DNA from: QHXW01 sp035280425
Lineage (GTDB): Bacteria; Acidobacteriota; Terriglobia; Bryobacterales; Bryobacteraceae
Direction of reading: 5' to 3'
Length of the DNA: 64,000 nucleotides
Assembly (NCBI GenBank): GCA_035280425.1
Contig: DATEFW010000016.1
Coordinates: forward strand, 123,901 to 187,900
The position numbers and the translations under genes are program-made. The notes under the pieces were generated by a model that saw only the letters and a program-made list of their open reading frames with translations, made no database searches and was not told the origin of the DNA. Shown one piece after another: positions 24,902 through 33,657 of the stretch (its first letter is position 1; each line of letters opens with the position of its first letter).

Positions 24902-26871
24902 TGCAATCTCTCCTGCACGAACCCTGGATCGCCGCGCTGGGGTGGACTCTGCTGCATTTCCTGTGGCAGGGAGCGGTCATCGCCCTTGTTTTCGCGTCCG
25001 CCAACTTCTGCCTGCGCAGGGCCAACGCGCGGTTGCGGTACGCCGCCGCGTGCCTGGCCATGCTCGGCATGCTCTTGTCCGTCCTCTTCACATTCGTCCG
25101 CCTGAATTCGCACTCTGCTGCGGATAGCTTGTTTTCGGCCCGGCGCTTCGTATCCGTTGTGCAGCCGGCGATCGTTTTGAGCCTGGCGCCCGCCGGCGTT
25201 CCCAACTCCGGCTCCGCGATTTTCCAACTTGACGACTGGCTCAACACCCATCTGGTCTGGCTGGTATCGATCTGGTCGCTTGGCGTCGCGATCCTTTCGT
25301 TACGGATTGCCGGCGGCTGGGTCTCCGCGCAGACGCTCAAACGCCGCCGCACGCTGCCGGCGACACCAGAGTGGCAGAATGTCATGGCCCGGCTGGCGGC
25401 CCGCCTCGAGATTCGTCGCCGGGTCAGGCTTTGCGAATCGACGCTCGCCGAAGTTCCGGCCGTCATCGGCTGGCTCCGGCCCGTGATTTTGCTGCCGGTG
25501 ACCGCGCTCACCGGATTGACGCCCGAGATGATGGAAACGCTCCTGGCGCACGAACTCGCACACATCCGCCGGCACGATTATCTGGTAAACCTGGCGCAGA
25601 CCACGGTCGAAACGCTGCTGTTTTACCATCCCGCAGTATGGTGGATCGGCAGCCGTATCCGCCAGGAGCGGGAAAACTGCTGCGACGATCTCGCGGTCGC
25701 CGCTTGCGGCAATGTCCTCACCTACGCCCGCGCTCTGACCGAACTCGCCGAGCTCCGCAATGCCGGCGCCCAATTCGCAATGGCGGCTGGCGGCGGTTCG
25801 CTTCTGGCCCGCATCCGCAGGCTCATCGGAGCAGGACCATCCACCACCCGTGTCTCTTCCGTTTCGCTGGCGGCCGTCGCGCTCCTGCTGTGCTGCGGTG
25901 CAATCTGGGCCGAATATTCGATTTCCTACGATCGCAATTATCTTTTCGCGGCTTCGGCAGCGGCTTCCGCCGAGCCGGCTCCTTCTCCCACGCCCCAAGC
26001 GGCGGAGCCCGCGCCTGCACAGACTCCCTCGCCGCGCCCCGCTCCCGCGCGCCCCAAATCAAGCACCGTCGAGTCGCCGGATTTCATCGATGGTCTCGCC
26101 GCCGCCGGCTACCAGAATCTCTCGGTCGACGAGCTGGTTTCCTTCAAAATCCACGGCGTTACGCCCGAGTTCGTTCGCGACGTGGAAGCTCTCGGCCTTG
26201 GCCATCCCAAGCCGGATGAGATGGTTTCCATGCGGATTCACAATGTCACGCCGGAGTTCATCAAAGATCTGAAAACCGCCGGATTCACCGGCCTGACGAT
26301 TGACCAGCTCGTGACTTTCAAAATTCATGGCGTCGATCCCGCCCGTTTGGCGCAGATGCAGAAGCTCTGGGGCAAGCTGGATGCCGACCAGGTGGTCGCC
26401 GCTCAAATTCATGGACTGACTCCGGAATTCGCCGCCGAAATGAAAAACCTCGGACTCGGCAACCCAAGCTTCGACCAGTTGATCACCATGAAAATTCACG
26501 GCGTGACGCCGGAATTTGCAAAAGCCATCAAATCTGCCGGGATTAAAGCCGTTGATCTCGACCAGCTTGTGGCGTTTAAAATTCACGGCGTCGATCCCGC
26601 ACGTATCGCGGAGGTCCAAAAGCTCGGCTTCGGATCATTGGACGCAGACGAGATTGTCTCGCTCCAGATCCACAACGTCACGCCCGAGTTTCTGCGCGGC
26701 TTCAAAGATCTCGGCTTCAGCAAACTGACGCTCGATGAAGCGCTGGCGGCATCCATTCACGGCGTCACGCCCGATTTCGTCAAAAAGGCCCGGCAGCGCG
26801 GCTTCAACAATCTCACCATGGAGCAGATCATCAAGCTCAAACAGTTCGGCATTCTTTCCGAAGGACAGTAA
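24901..26871 (+). CDS. BlaR1/MecR1-like M56 metallopeptidase sensor with a 29-residue repeat array
   Basis: 656 residues. Membrane helices occur at about residues 12-33, 45-65, 117-139 and 319-338. The M56 zinc protease site is HELAH (217-221), followed by RENCCDDLAVA carrying the third ligand. From family knowledge the protease faces the cytosol and cuts the repressor. Instead of the penicillin-binding sensor, the outer part has a Pro/Ala-rich linker (about 357-390) and then nine tandem 29-residue repeats (391-650), each with a pattern like VTPEFVRDLKxLG and LTxDQLVxFKIHG. It is translationally coupled to blaI and followed three bases later by a secreted protein bearing the same repeat. Confidence 0.88.
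   Translation: MQSLLHEPWIAALGWTLLHFLWQGAVIALVFASANFCLRRANARLRYAAACLAMLGMLLSVLFTFVRLNSHSAADSLFSARRFVSVVQPAIVLSLAPAGVPNSGSAIFQLDDWLNTHLVWLVSIWSLGVAILSLRIAGGWVSAQTLKRRRTLPATPEWQNVMARLAARLEIRRRVRLCESTLAEVPAVIGWLRPVILLPVTALTGLTPEMMETLLAHELAHIRRHDYLVNLAQTTVETLLFYHPAVWWIGSRIRQERENCCDDLAVAACGNVLTYARALTELAELRNAGAQFAMAAGGGSLLARIRRLIGAGPSTTRVSSVSLAAVALLLCCGAIWAEYSISYDRNYLFAASAAASAEPAPSPTPQAAEPAPAQTPSPRPAPARPKSSTVESPDFIDGLAAAGYQNLSVDELVSFKIHGVTPEFVRDVEALGLGHPKPDEMVSMRIHNVTPEFIKDLKTAGFTGLTIDQLVTFKIHGVDPARLAQMQKLWGKLDADQVVAAQIHGLTPEFAAEMKNLGLGNPSFDQLITMKIHGVTPEFAKAIKSAGIKAVDLDQLVAFKIHGVDPARIAEVQKLGFGSLDADEIVSLQIHNVTPEFLRGFKDLGFSKLTLDEALAASIHGVTPDFVKKARQRGFNNLTMEQIIKLKQFGILSEGQ
26071..26850 (+). repeat. Nine 87-bp coding repeats (29 residues each) in the BlaR1-like sensor
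   Basis: Nine copies of about 29 codons, one of 28. The consensus has two short helices per copy: TPEFxxxLKxLGF and LTxDQLVxxKIHG, with a near-invariant IHG or IHN at the end. Some copies use VDPAR for VTPEF. The register and length suggest a helical solenoid. The DNA copies are diverged, so the array is old rather than freshly expanded. Confidence 0.85.
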
Positions 26872-26874
26872 CGT

Positions 26875-27750
26875 ATGAAAATTCATGTGAGCCTGTTCTG
26901 CGCCGCCGCAGCCATCTGCGCTCTGCCCGTGGTGGTTCGCGCCCAGGAAAATGCGCCGATTACCGGTCAGTGGATTATCGAGGATATCGAAGCCCCCGGC
27001 CAGGTCGGTCTCACGCTGCACCGCTCATTTGGAAAGTCCGGCAGCTCGACCAACTCTTCCGGTATTTCCGTGAGCGCCCTCAAAGGACTCACCGCCGCCC
27101 AGATGAATGCGGGCGATGGCGGCATGGTCCATTTTGAAATCGTCCGCGATGCCGGCACGCTCGCCTGCGAAGGCTATTTCAAGCGCGGGGCCGGCGCCGG
27201 AACCCTCAGTTTTCATGCCAATCCCCAATTCGCTTCCGAAATGCGGAAGCTCGGCTACGAAGTCCAGAAGCCCGAAATGTTTTTCTCCATGGCCGCGCAC
27301 GACATCAGCCTCGCCTACATCCGCGACCTCGACGCGCTCCATATCCGCCCGGCAAATTCCGACGAACTGGTGACCATGCGGATTCACGGCGTCAGCGTCG
27401 AATTTGTCCGCGAGTTGCAGGCGCTCGGCTATTCGAATCTGAAACCGGACCAGTTAGTCACCATGCGCATTCACGGCGTAACGGCGGATTTCATTCGCGA
27501 GCTGAAGAAGCTCGGCTACAATCTCGTTCCCACCGATGAGCTGGTCACCATGCGCATTCACGGCGCCACCACGGAATTCATTCAAGACCTGAAGACGCTG
27601 GGCTATGAGCACCCGAGCATCGATCAGCTCGTTACCATGCGCATCCACGGCGTGACGCCCGAATACATTCGCCATCTGCAATCGCGCGGCATGAAAAATC
27701 TCTCGATCGATCAGATGGTGAGCCTCAGAATTCACGGCATCGCAGATTAA
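26875..27750 (+). CDS. Secreted repeat protein, third gene of the BlaI-BlaR1-like operon
   Basis: 291 residues with a signal peptide (MKIHVSLFCAAAAICALPVVVRA). Residues 25-115 form a beta-rich region (ITGQWIIEDIEAPGQVGLTL, MVHFEIVRDAGTLACEGYFKRG) that I cannot place. Then come one degenerate copy (NPQFASEMRKLGYEV) and five regular 29-residue repeats ending MRIHG, the same repeat as in the sensor. It starts three bases after the sensor gene, so it is surely co-transcribed. Sharing the repeat suggests it binds the sensor ectodomain, perhaps as ligand carrier or decoy. The function is inferred only from this. Confidence 0.75.
   Translation: MKIHVSLFCAAAAICALPVVVRAQENAPITGQWIIEDIEAPGQVGLTLHRSFGKSGSSTNSSGISVSALKGLTAAQMNAGDGGMVHFEIVRDAGTLACEGYFKRGAGAGTLSFHANPQFASEMRKLGYEVQKPEMFFSMAAHDISLAYIRDLDALHIRPANSDELVTMRIHGVSVEFVRELQALGYSNLKPDQLVTMRIHGVTADFIRELKKLGYNLVPTDELVTMRIHGATTEFIQDLKTLGYEHPSIDQLVTMRIHGVTPEYIRHLQSRGMKNLSIDQMVSLRIHGIAD
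27304..27738 (+). repeat. Five 87-bp coding repeats in the secreted partner
   Basis: Five copies of exactly 29 codons, each ending LVTMRIHG or LVSLRIHG, e.g. VTADFIRELKKLG with DELVTMRIHG. They are more alike to each other than the sensor copies are. A degenerate sixth copy precedes them. Confidence 0.85.
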
Positions 27751-27767
27751 CCGTACCAACGCCCCGT

Positions 27768-28445
27768 TCACATCGGAAACGTTCCGTTCATGTTGGCGAT
27801 ATTGATCCGCAACGAATCGCTATAGAGCAGTAGTTGCCACATATTCGCCGGCGGCTGCCCGCGCTGCGGATAAATCGCGCGCACCACCCACGCGCCTCCG
27901 CGCACGCTGTCGCAAACCAGCCGGTCCAGAATCTCCCGGACAGGCGTGTGATGAAACTTGTACGGGCCCACCTGGTCGTGCTGCCCGAGAACGTCTCCGA
28001 GAATCCCGCCGCTCTCCGGATTCGCCTGCGCTTTAAACGCGCACGCCAGAAGGAAATTGCTCACCAGCATGGCGTCCCATTTTTTATCCGTATCGAAGTC
28101 GATCGGAAAGTCGAGCCATGTGCGCACACCGGCGGGCCTCCCGCGAAGGTGCACGATGCGCTGGTCCACACGAATCCCGTGCGCTGGAGCCACCCGGTGA
28201 AGGAACGTCCCAAAGGAAACGCCATCCATGGCGATCGACATTTTCTCCTGCAAATCGATCGTCCCTTCGATCGCCAGGCAGACACGATACCGTTGCGCGG
28301 CGCTCACCAGCGCCGTGAGCCGCGTCACATCGTGAAACCGGATCTGCTTCACTCGAACCGCCAGCGGTGAAGCGGCGCAGCCGGCGGCCCATCCCGCCTG
28401 CGGCCAAAGAAGCGTCAATGCCGCTGCCACCCGCAGACTTACCAT
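27768..28445 (-). CDS. Secreted protein with possible STN-like fold
   Basis: 225 residues from ATG 28443-28445, which starts a signal peptide (MVSLRVAAALTLLWPQAGWA); the frame extends to 28577 but that part precedes the signal. The stretch VTRLTALVSAAQRYRVCLAI, EGTIDLQEKMSIAMDGVSFG and FLHRVAPAHGIRVDQRIVHL has the beta-alpha-beta rhythm of secretin/TonB short N-terminal (STN) domains. Three or more Cys may form disulfides. The C-terminal half is not recognised. It is convergent with the repeat-protein gene (17 bases) and divergent from the lipoprotein gene. Confidence 0.6.
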   Translation of the reverse strand: MVSLRVAAALTLLWPQAGWAAGCAASPLAVRVKQIRFHDVTRLTALVSAAQRYRVCLAIEGTIDLQEKMSIAMDGVSFGTFLHRVAPAHGIRVDQRIVHLRGRPAGVRTWLDFPIDFDTDKKWDAMLVSNFLLACAFKAQANPESGGILGDVLGQHDQVGPYKFHHTPVREILDRLVCDSVRGGAWVVRAIYPQRGQPPANMWQLLLYSDSLRINIANMNGTFPM

Positions 28446-28496
28446 TGATGTCCTATTCGACGCCGAACGCTCTGGATTTGTGCCCCGTTTCCGGAC

Positions 28497-28525
28497 TTGA
28501 ACATTCCCCGTCGCCGTCATATCAT
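28497..28525 (+). promoter_or_regulatory. Promoter of the six-repeat lipoprotein gene
   Basis: TTGAAC (28497-28502) and TATCAT (28520-28525) are separated by 17 bases. A GGAG ribosome binding site stands five bases before ATG 28555. The promoter lies between the divergent STN-like and lipoprotein genes. Confidence 0.5.
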
Positions 28526-28554
28526 GCTTTCCGCAAATCCAAAACGGAGCAACA

Positions 28555-29811
28555 ATGATGATCCGCCGACATACCATCTATCCGGTCCTATTTGCCGTCC
28601 TGATTCTCGCCGCCTGCAAAAAGGCTCCGCCTCCCGATGCCGTATGCACTTACGAGCCTTTGCCCGCCACCGCCGACGTGCCCTCAGGCCAGGGCGGCGT
28701 CATGGCGCAGGCCTCGACCGACATCTACTTTTATGCGCTGGATGAAACCGGCAAGCAGTTGGGCAGCGCCCACGTGAACGGAACGCTGGCGCTCAAGCCC
28801 GGTAGTTACCGGCTGAAACTGAACAACTCGGTGCATCCCGCCGCGGTGCAATCGAAAACCCTGACCAAATGCTCGACGGGCGCTGTTCTGGTAAGCGGCG
28901 CCACCGACGAGTATTACTACGTCCTCGACAGCGCCGCGACCCAGCTTTCGTCCGCTCACGTCGCAGCGGCGTTGTCGTTATTTCCAGGAAATTACCAGGT
29001 TCGCCTGAACAACTCTCTAGCCCCGGCGACCGTACAACCCGGCGCCACTATCGAGCTCAAACCCGGCATATTGAATGTCGAAGCTCCGACCGACGAGTAT
29101 TATTACGTTTTCGATTCCACCGCCCGGCAGCTCGCCAGCAGCCATGTCGGCAAGCCTATCGGCTTGTTCGCCGCCGGCTATACCGTCAAGATCAACAACA
29201 GCGAGTCGAAAGCTGAAGTCCGTGCAGGCCAGACGTCAGCCCTTGCCGCCGGTACGCTGGTTGTCAACGGCGCAACCGACGAATACTACTACGTATTCAA
29301 CCCGGCTGGAACCCAGCTTGCTTCCGCTCACCTTGGCCGGCCGCTGGCTTTATTTCCCGGATCGTATAACGTCAAGCTGAACAATTCGGTCATGCCGGCA
29401 ACGGTCGCGGCGGCCGCACCCACCGATCTCAAAACCGGCTCGATCACCCTTCAGGGGCCGACCGACGAGTACTACTACGTCTACGACCGCGCCGGTACGC
29501 AACTCGCCTCGGCTCATCTCGGGCGGCCTCTGTCGTTCATGCCGGGCGATTACACCGCAAAACTGAACAATGTCGCAGTCCCCGTGCATGCCGAAGCCGG
29601 CCGGGCCAACGACTATCAGGCCGGAACGGTTACGGTGAAATCCTCGGGGTCCGAATACTATTACGTGCTCGACTCGGCGGGCACCCAACTGGCTTCCAAA
29701 CAGCTCAACCAGCCGGTATCGCTTCCTGCCGGCAAGTATTCGGTGAAGGTCGGGAATAACGCGCGCCCCGTGGCCATCGCCGCGGGGCAGTCGCTGGTTG
29801 TCAATTGGTGA
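28555..29811 (+). CDS. Lipoprotein made of six 62-residue repeats
   Basis: 418 residues. A lipoprotein signal (MMIRRHTIYPVLFAVLILAAC, lipidated Cys at residue 21) is followed by a 32-residue spacer and six tandem repeats of exactly 62 residues. Each repeat starts T/G-D-E-YYYV, continues AGTQLASAHLGRPLxLFPG, then SYxVKLNNS and ends with a LKxGTLxV strand. The mix of short strands and PGxYxVxLNN turns suggests a small beta domain of the PEGA kind repeated six times. It should be anchored in a membrane and exposed to the periplasm or outside. No enzyme motif is seen. A standard promoter and ribosome binding site precede it. Confidence 0.8.
   Translation: MMIRRHTIYPVLFAVLILAACKKAPPPDAVCTYEPLPATADVPSGQGGVMAQASTDIYFYALDETGKQLGSAHVNGTLALKPGSYRLKLNNSVHPAAVQSKTLTKCSTGAVLVSGATDEYYYVLDSAATQLSSAHVAAALSLFPGNYQVRLNNSLAPATVQPGATIELKPGILNVEAPTDEYYYVFDSTARQLASSHVGKPIGLFAAGYTVKINNSESKAEVRAGQTSALAAGTLVVNGATDEYYYVFNPAGTQLASAHLGRPLALFPGSYNVKLNNSVMPATVAAAAPTDLKTGSITLQGPTDEYYYVYDRAGTQLASAHLGRPLSFMPGDYTAKLNNVAVPVHAEAGRANDYQAGTVTVKSSGSEYYYVLDSAGTQLASKQLNQPVSLPAGKYSVKVGNNARPVAIAAGQSLVVNW
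28714..29808 (+). repeat. Six tandem 186-bp coding repeats
   Basis: The period is exactly 186 bases (62 codons), starting at 28714, 28900, 29086, 29272, 29458 and 29644. Copies 2 to 5 keep TDEYYYV at the start. The first and last are the most diverged and the last is slightly short. No indel breaks the period. Confidence 0.88.
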
Positions 29812-29826
29812 GAGACCGCTTCGGCT

Positions 29827-30747
29827 CTAGTGCTGCGCCGTCGCGTCCTGCGTTTTGTCGCCGGCCGGCTTCGCGTCCGGTGCTGGCGTTTGACTGGCGT
29901 TCGCAGCCGGCGCCGCGCTGGCCGTTAATTCGGATTTCTTGTACTTCGGCACGCTCAGGTAACCCATCACCTGATCTTTGTTGACCTGATTCACCACCAG
30001 CTCGACCGGCTGCGGACGGTCCGCCATGGTAATCCAAACCGGCTCGTACAGATTGATGTTCTTCTTGTCGAGCTTAAAGTCATCCACCATCAGCGCCAGG
30101 TTGTACGCCTTGTGCTTGTAGTTGACCTTGCGCAACGACAGACTTAGCGGGCCTACGCGCTGGAACTGCTTCGATTTGTCCAGCGTGAATTCGTAATAGC
30201 TGCGCTCGCCGCGTTTCTCGAGCGCTACCAGCTCGTCGTGCGTCCGCGCAACCGAATCGTTGGTGCGCGAAATCGAGCCGTTCAGCTCGTCGCGCGTCGA
30301 ACTCAGCTTGCCGTCCAGGTCCTGGCGATTCTTGGCCATTTCGTCCCGCGTGCTCGCGAGCTGCTTTTGCTGATCGGAGAGCTGCGATTCGATCTTCTTG
30401 AACCGCGGATCTTCCGCCGCCCGCCGCCGGGCCGCCACACGATGCGCCGGCCGCGCGTGCGGTCTGGTCGATAGTGCCGACGGTCGCTCGGAAGCTATCG
30501 GCGGCTTCTCCTGCGGCGCCGTTAAAGCATTTAACCGGTCAGTAACAGCCTTCAACTGGCTCTGCATCTGGCCCATGCTGGCGTTCAGGCTCTGGTTGGC
30601 GGTGGCCAGTTTCTGCGCCTGCCCGCGTTCCTTGGCGAAATAGAACAGACTGACGGCCGTGATTACACACAACGCGATAATCACCAGGCCGAGGCCCCAA
30701 GTGGCGGCGGGCAGAGGTCGCCGTTGCGTTTCTTCCTGATTTTCCAT
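29827..30747 (-). CDS. Membrane-anchored coiled-coil protein, paralogue of 54380-55312
   Basis: 306 residues: cytoplasmic N-terminus, one membrane helix (about 16-38, WGLGLVIIALCVITAVSLFYF), a long coiled coil (about 40-175, with QLSDQQKQLASTRDEMAKNR), then a beta domain (YYEFTLDKSKQFQRVGPLSL, VNYKHKAYNLALMVDD, VNQVNKDQVMGYLSVPKYK) and an Ala/Pro tail. The beta domain parallels the C-terminus of the 54380-55312 protein in order and motifs (VNYQRFDGYVFLMPD, VTKYSVVGYLLVPE). Function is unknown; the layout suggests a structural or sensing role outside the inner membrane. Confidence 0.68.
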   Translation of the reverse strand: MENQEETQRRPLPAATWGLGLVIIALCVITAVSLFYFAKERGQAQKLATANQSLNASMGQMQSQLKAVTDRLNALTAPQEKPPIASERPSALSTRPHARPAHRVAARRRAAEDPRFKKIESQLSDQQKQLASTRDEMAKNRQDLDGKLSSTRDELNGSISRTNDSVARTHDELVALEKRGERSYYEFTLDKSKQFQRVGPLSLSLRKVNYKHKAYNLALMVDDFKLDKKNINLYEPVWITMADRPQPVELVVNQVNKDQVMGYLSVPKYKKSELTASAAPAANASQTPAPDAKPAGDKTQDATAQH

Positions 30748-30885
30748 GGTGACAAACCTCCCAAAATGACGATGGATGTCTTAAAACAGGCAAATCGATT
30801 GCCATGCTCATTTTGATCGTAACCCTATCAGATTCAAGCGGCGGCGTCTCGGCAGTCCGGCAGCGGTTACCCGGGCTGGAAGAAC

Positions 30886-31698
30886 TTACATTCCGCTTGT
30901 TCCAACCCGCTGGTACGGTTCTAGAGCCTGATAGCCTGGGTCCGTGCTCGGAATCAGCCCCGGTCTTTTGCCGCACCACCAGACCAGCACCCGCCCCGCC
31001 AATGTTTCATCCCTGATCAGGTCCATGACCGCCCCCGCCAGCTCCTCCAGGCCGGTCAGCACCGCCGGAATCCGCGGGTTGCGCCGCTCTTCGGGCGTGA
31101 GCGCGTCCCAATAGCTTTTCACTTCCGGCGTCGCCAACCAGTCCGGCACAATGCAATTCACCCGGATGTTCGCCGATTTGTGCAGGCCGGCCAAAGTCGT
31201 TGTCAGCCGCACAACTCCAATCTTCGCGATATCGTACGGCGGCGAATTCGAATGATCCTGCCCGTGGCCGATCGCCGAAGTCGAGCTGACATTGACGATC
31301 GTGCCGCCGCCGCGCCGCCGCATGGCAGCCGTTGCGAACTCGACCCCATACATCGCCCCGAAAAGATCCGCCTGCACGGTGTCGCACCACTGATCCATCG
31401 GAGCTCCCGGCCGGTATGGCGCCGAGGCGTTGTTGATAAGGATATCCAGGCCGCCGAATTTCTGTTCAGCAAACGCGACCATTGCTTCGACTTCCGCTCG
31501 CGCTCGCACGTCGCAGCGCAAAAACAGCGCACGCCCGCCGGCCGCCTCAATCAGCCGAACGGTCTCCGCGCCGCCTACTTCGTCGATATCCGAAACGACG
31601 ACGTGCGAGCCTTCCGCCGCCAGCCGCCGCGCCTCCGCCCGCCCCGACCCTAATCCGCCCGATCCCGTGACGATCGCAACCTTCCCGCGAAGATCCAT
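30886..31698 (-). CDS. Short-chain dehydrogenase/reductase
   Basis: 270 residues of classical SDR type: cofactor motif TGSGGLGSG (11-19), acidic residue in VVSDID favouring NAD(H), NNAS (89-92), the catalytic Ser in VSSTSAIG and Tyr155/Lys159 in YDIAK. These enzymes oxidise or reduce alcohol and ketone substrates. The C-terminal part after residue 190 is variable and defines substrate; it is not recognised. It is cytosolic. It lies 34 bases upstream of no same-strand gene, though the AhpD-like and MFS genes precede it on the same strand and could form a catabolic unit. Confidence 0.9.
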   Translation of the reverse strand: MDLRGKVAIVTGSGGLGSGRAEARRLAAEGSHVVVSDIDEVGGAETVRLIEAAGGRALFLRCDVRARAEVEAMVAFAEQKFGGLDILINNASAPYRPGAPMDQWCDTVQADLFGAMYGVEFATAAMRRRGGGTIVNVSSTSAIGHGQDHSNSPPYDIAKIGVVRLTTTLAGLHKSANIRVNCIVPDWLATPEVKSYWDALTPEERRNPRIPAVLTGLEELAGAVMDLIRDETLAGRVLVWWCGKRPGLIPSTDPGYQALEPYQRVGTSGM

Positions 31699-31732
31699 CG
31701 GAGAAGTATACGACCGCCGCGCCGGCCCGCCG

Positions 31733-32218
31733 TCAACCCTTCGCCGACTTCACCGCCTGCCCGGCCTTGGCCGGCTGATACGTCCCAGGCTCCGTGCGGA
31801 AGCTGATGGAGATGCGGTTCCAGCCGTTGATCGCCACAACCGCCAGCGTCAGGTCCGCCAGTTCCTTTTCGCTGAAATGCTTGCGCGCCAATGCGAACAC
31901 TTCGTCCGGCACGTGCGTCTGGCTCACCAGCGTCACCGCTTCGGTCCACGCGAGCGCCGCCCGCTCGCGGTCCGTATAGAACGGAGTCTCGCGCCAGGCG
32001 TTGAGCTCATAGAGCCGCTGCTCGGTCTCACCCTCGGCGCGCGCGTCTTTGCTGTGCATATCGAGACAGTACGCGCAGCCGTTGATCTGCGATGCCCGCA
32101 TTTTTACCAGATGAAGCAGCGAGCTTTCCAACCCGCACTCTTTCACATATTTTTCCAGGCCCAGCATGGCGTGAATGGCCAATGGGTCGACCTTCGAATA
32201 GTCCAATCTCTGTTGCAT
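31733..32218 (-). CDS. Carboxymuconolactone decarboxylase/AhpD-family protein
   Basis: 161 residues from ATG 32216-32218 (MQQRLDYSKVD); an upstream in-frame ATG at 32290 would add an unrelated leader. It has the AhpD-like redox motif CAYCLDMHS (Cys48, Cys51, His55) and the helices RERAALAWTEAVTLVSQTHV and ELADLTLAVVAINGWNRISI, the standard profile of AhpD-type peroxidase-linked thiol proteins. It probably reduces peroxides or participates in alkylhydroperoxide defence. Cytosolic, single domain, 34 bases from the SDR gene. Confidence 0.9.
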   Translation of the reverse strand: MQQRLDYSKVDPLAIHAMLGLEKYVKECGLESSLLHLVKMRASQINGCAYCLDMHSKDARAEGETEQRLYELNAWRETPFYTDRERAALAWTEAVTLVSQTHVPDEVFALARKHFSEKELADLTLAVVAINGWNRISISFRTEPGTYQPAKAGQAVKSAKG

Positions 32219-32361
32219 GATGCCCTTTCCGACACCGGATTTTTTTTCAGACACGGATCCCGTGTCTCGGTTAATGCTGAAACTTAACAAACAGCGGTGT
32301 CAGTTATGGAGATTTCGTGCGCTTAGGAGAGGATTCACGTTTCTGGTGCGCTTCTCTACTG

Positions 32362-33657
32362 TCACTCCGCCCCTTCCAGCGGTGTGACCGGGTCCATCAG
32401 CAGCCAGAAAAAGCTGCCACAGAAATAAACCGCGGCCGAGACGTAGAACGTGATGTCCCAGTTGCTGTGCGTCCATTTGAGCATCAGGCCGATGGCGGTG
32501 GGCGAAACCGCGCCGCCCAGGTTGCCCATCATGTTCATAGTGCCCGAAAGCGTGCCGGCGAATTTCCCGCCGACGTCCATGCACGCGCCCCAGGAGCCGG
32601 GCATCACCAAGTCATTCGCGAAGCTGGCAAAACCCATCGCCACCATCGCCGCCGTCGGATTCGCCAGGTGAATCGATAGCACCAGCAGCAAACTCGCGCC
32701 GGTGAATCCGATACAAGCCATCATCTTTCGCGTCGCCGAAACGCTAAAGGTCCGTCGCGCCAACGGCCCGGAAACAAGCCCGCAAAACAGCGATCCCAGC
32801 CCGCCCAGAAAAAGCGGCAGCATGCTCAGCACGGCGCTCTTGCCGATCGTGACTCCGCGGGCCTCCTGCAAATAAGTCGGCAGCCACGTGATGTAAAAGT
32901 ACCAGCCGTAAGACAGGCAGAAATACTGGAAGCACAGCATCCACACCGTTCGCGACCGCACGAACTTTCCCCATGGCACGTGCCCGTGCTTTGCCGCCAT
33001 CTCGCGGTTGGCGCTCAGCAGCTCGAGTTCCGCGGCATTGATTTTCGTGTTGTCGTGCGGATCGTCGCGAAACCAGGCATAGAAGAAGACAGCCCAGACC
33101 ACGCCGATCACTCCCAGCGACATGAACGCGTGCCGCCAGGTCATCAACTGGAATATGCCGTAAACCAGCGGCGGCGTGAACGCTCCGCCCCAGCGCGCCG
33201 CCAGCCACATGAATCCCTGCGCCCGCACGCGCTCCTGCCGCGGCAGCCACGTGGTGAATGCGCGGGTCAGATTCGGGAAGCATCCGGCCTCGCCTGCGCC
33301 GAATAGCGCCTGCGTGCAAAATAGCGACACGAAGTTCCACGTCGCTCCCGTCAGCGCGGTGAACGACGACCACCAGATCACGATGCGCATCAGCACCTTA
33401 CGCGGGCCCATCCAGTCGCCCAAAAAACCGCTCGGAATCTCGAACAGCGCGTAAGCGGAAACGAACGCCGAAAATGCTATCCCCATCTGCTCCCGCGAGA
33501 GCCCCAGATCGCGCGAGACCTGCGGCGCCGCGAACGACATTGCCACCCGGTCAATGTACGTGATGACCGCCAGAGTCACGGCGAACACAATCATCCAATA
33601 CCGCACGTGTGTCGGGCGGCTCGTGATCCGGGCGGGGTCCTGCGCTTGCGTGGCCAT
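32362..33657 (-). CDS. MFS transporter, anion:cation symporter-like
   Basis: 431 residues from ATG 33655-33657 (MATQAQDPARI). Twelve membrane helices are apparent, with the family signature YIDRVAMSFAAPQVSRDLGL in helix 1, the GFLGDWMGPRKVLM loop between helices 2 and 3 and LFGAGEAGCFPNLTRAFTTW in helix 4. These are typical of the ACS family (hexuronate, glucarate, phthalate or tartrate importers). It imports an organic acid with a cation. A substrate cannot be set by sequence alone. It precedes the AhpD-like and SDR genes on the same strand. Confidence 0.9.
   Translation of the reverse strand: MATQAQDPARITSRPTHVRYWMIVFAVTLAVITYIDRVAMSFAAPQVSRDLGLSREQMGIAFSAFVSAYALFEIPSGFLGDWMGPRKVLMRIVIWWSSFTALTGATWNFVSLFCTQALFGAGEAGCFPNLTRAFTTWLPRQERVRAQGFMWLAARWGGAFTPPLVYGIFQLMTWRHAFMSLGVIGVVWAVFFYAWFRDDPHDNTKINAAELELLSANREMAAKHGHVPWGKFVRSRTVWMLCFQYFCLSYGWYFYITWLPTYLQEARGVTIGKSAVLSMLPLFLGGLGSLFCGLVSGPLARRTFSVSATRKMMACIGFTGASLLLVLSIHLANPTAAMVAMGFASFANDLVMPGSWGACMDVGGKFAGTLSGTMNMMGNLGGAVSPTAIGLMLKWTHSNWDITFYVSAAVYFCGSFFWLLMDPVTPLEGAE

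Noticed and set aside
26071..27738. The tandem 87-bp repeats considered as a CRISPR array or non-coding satellite
   Set aside because: The repeats keep reading frame, diverge mostly between codons and have no unique spacers; they are protein repeats.
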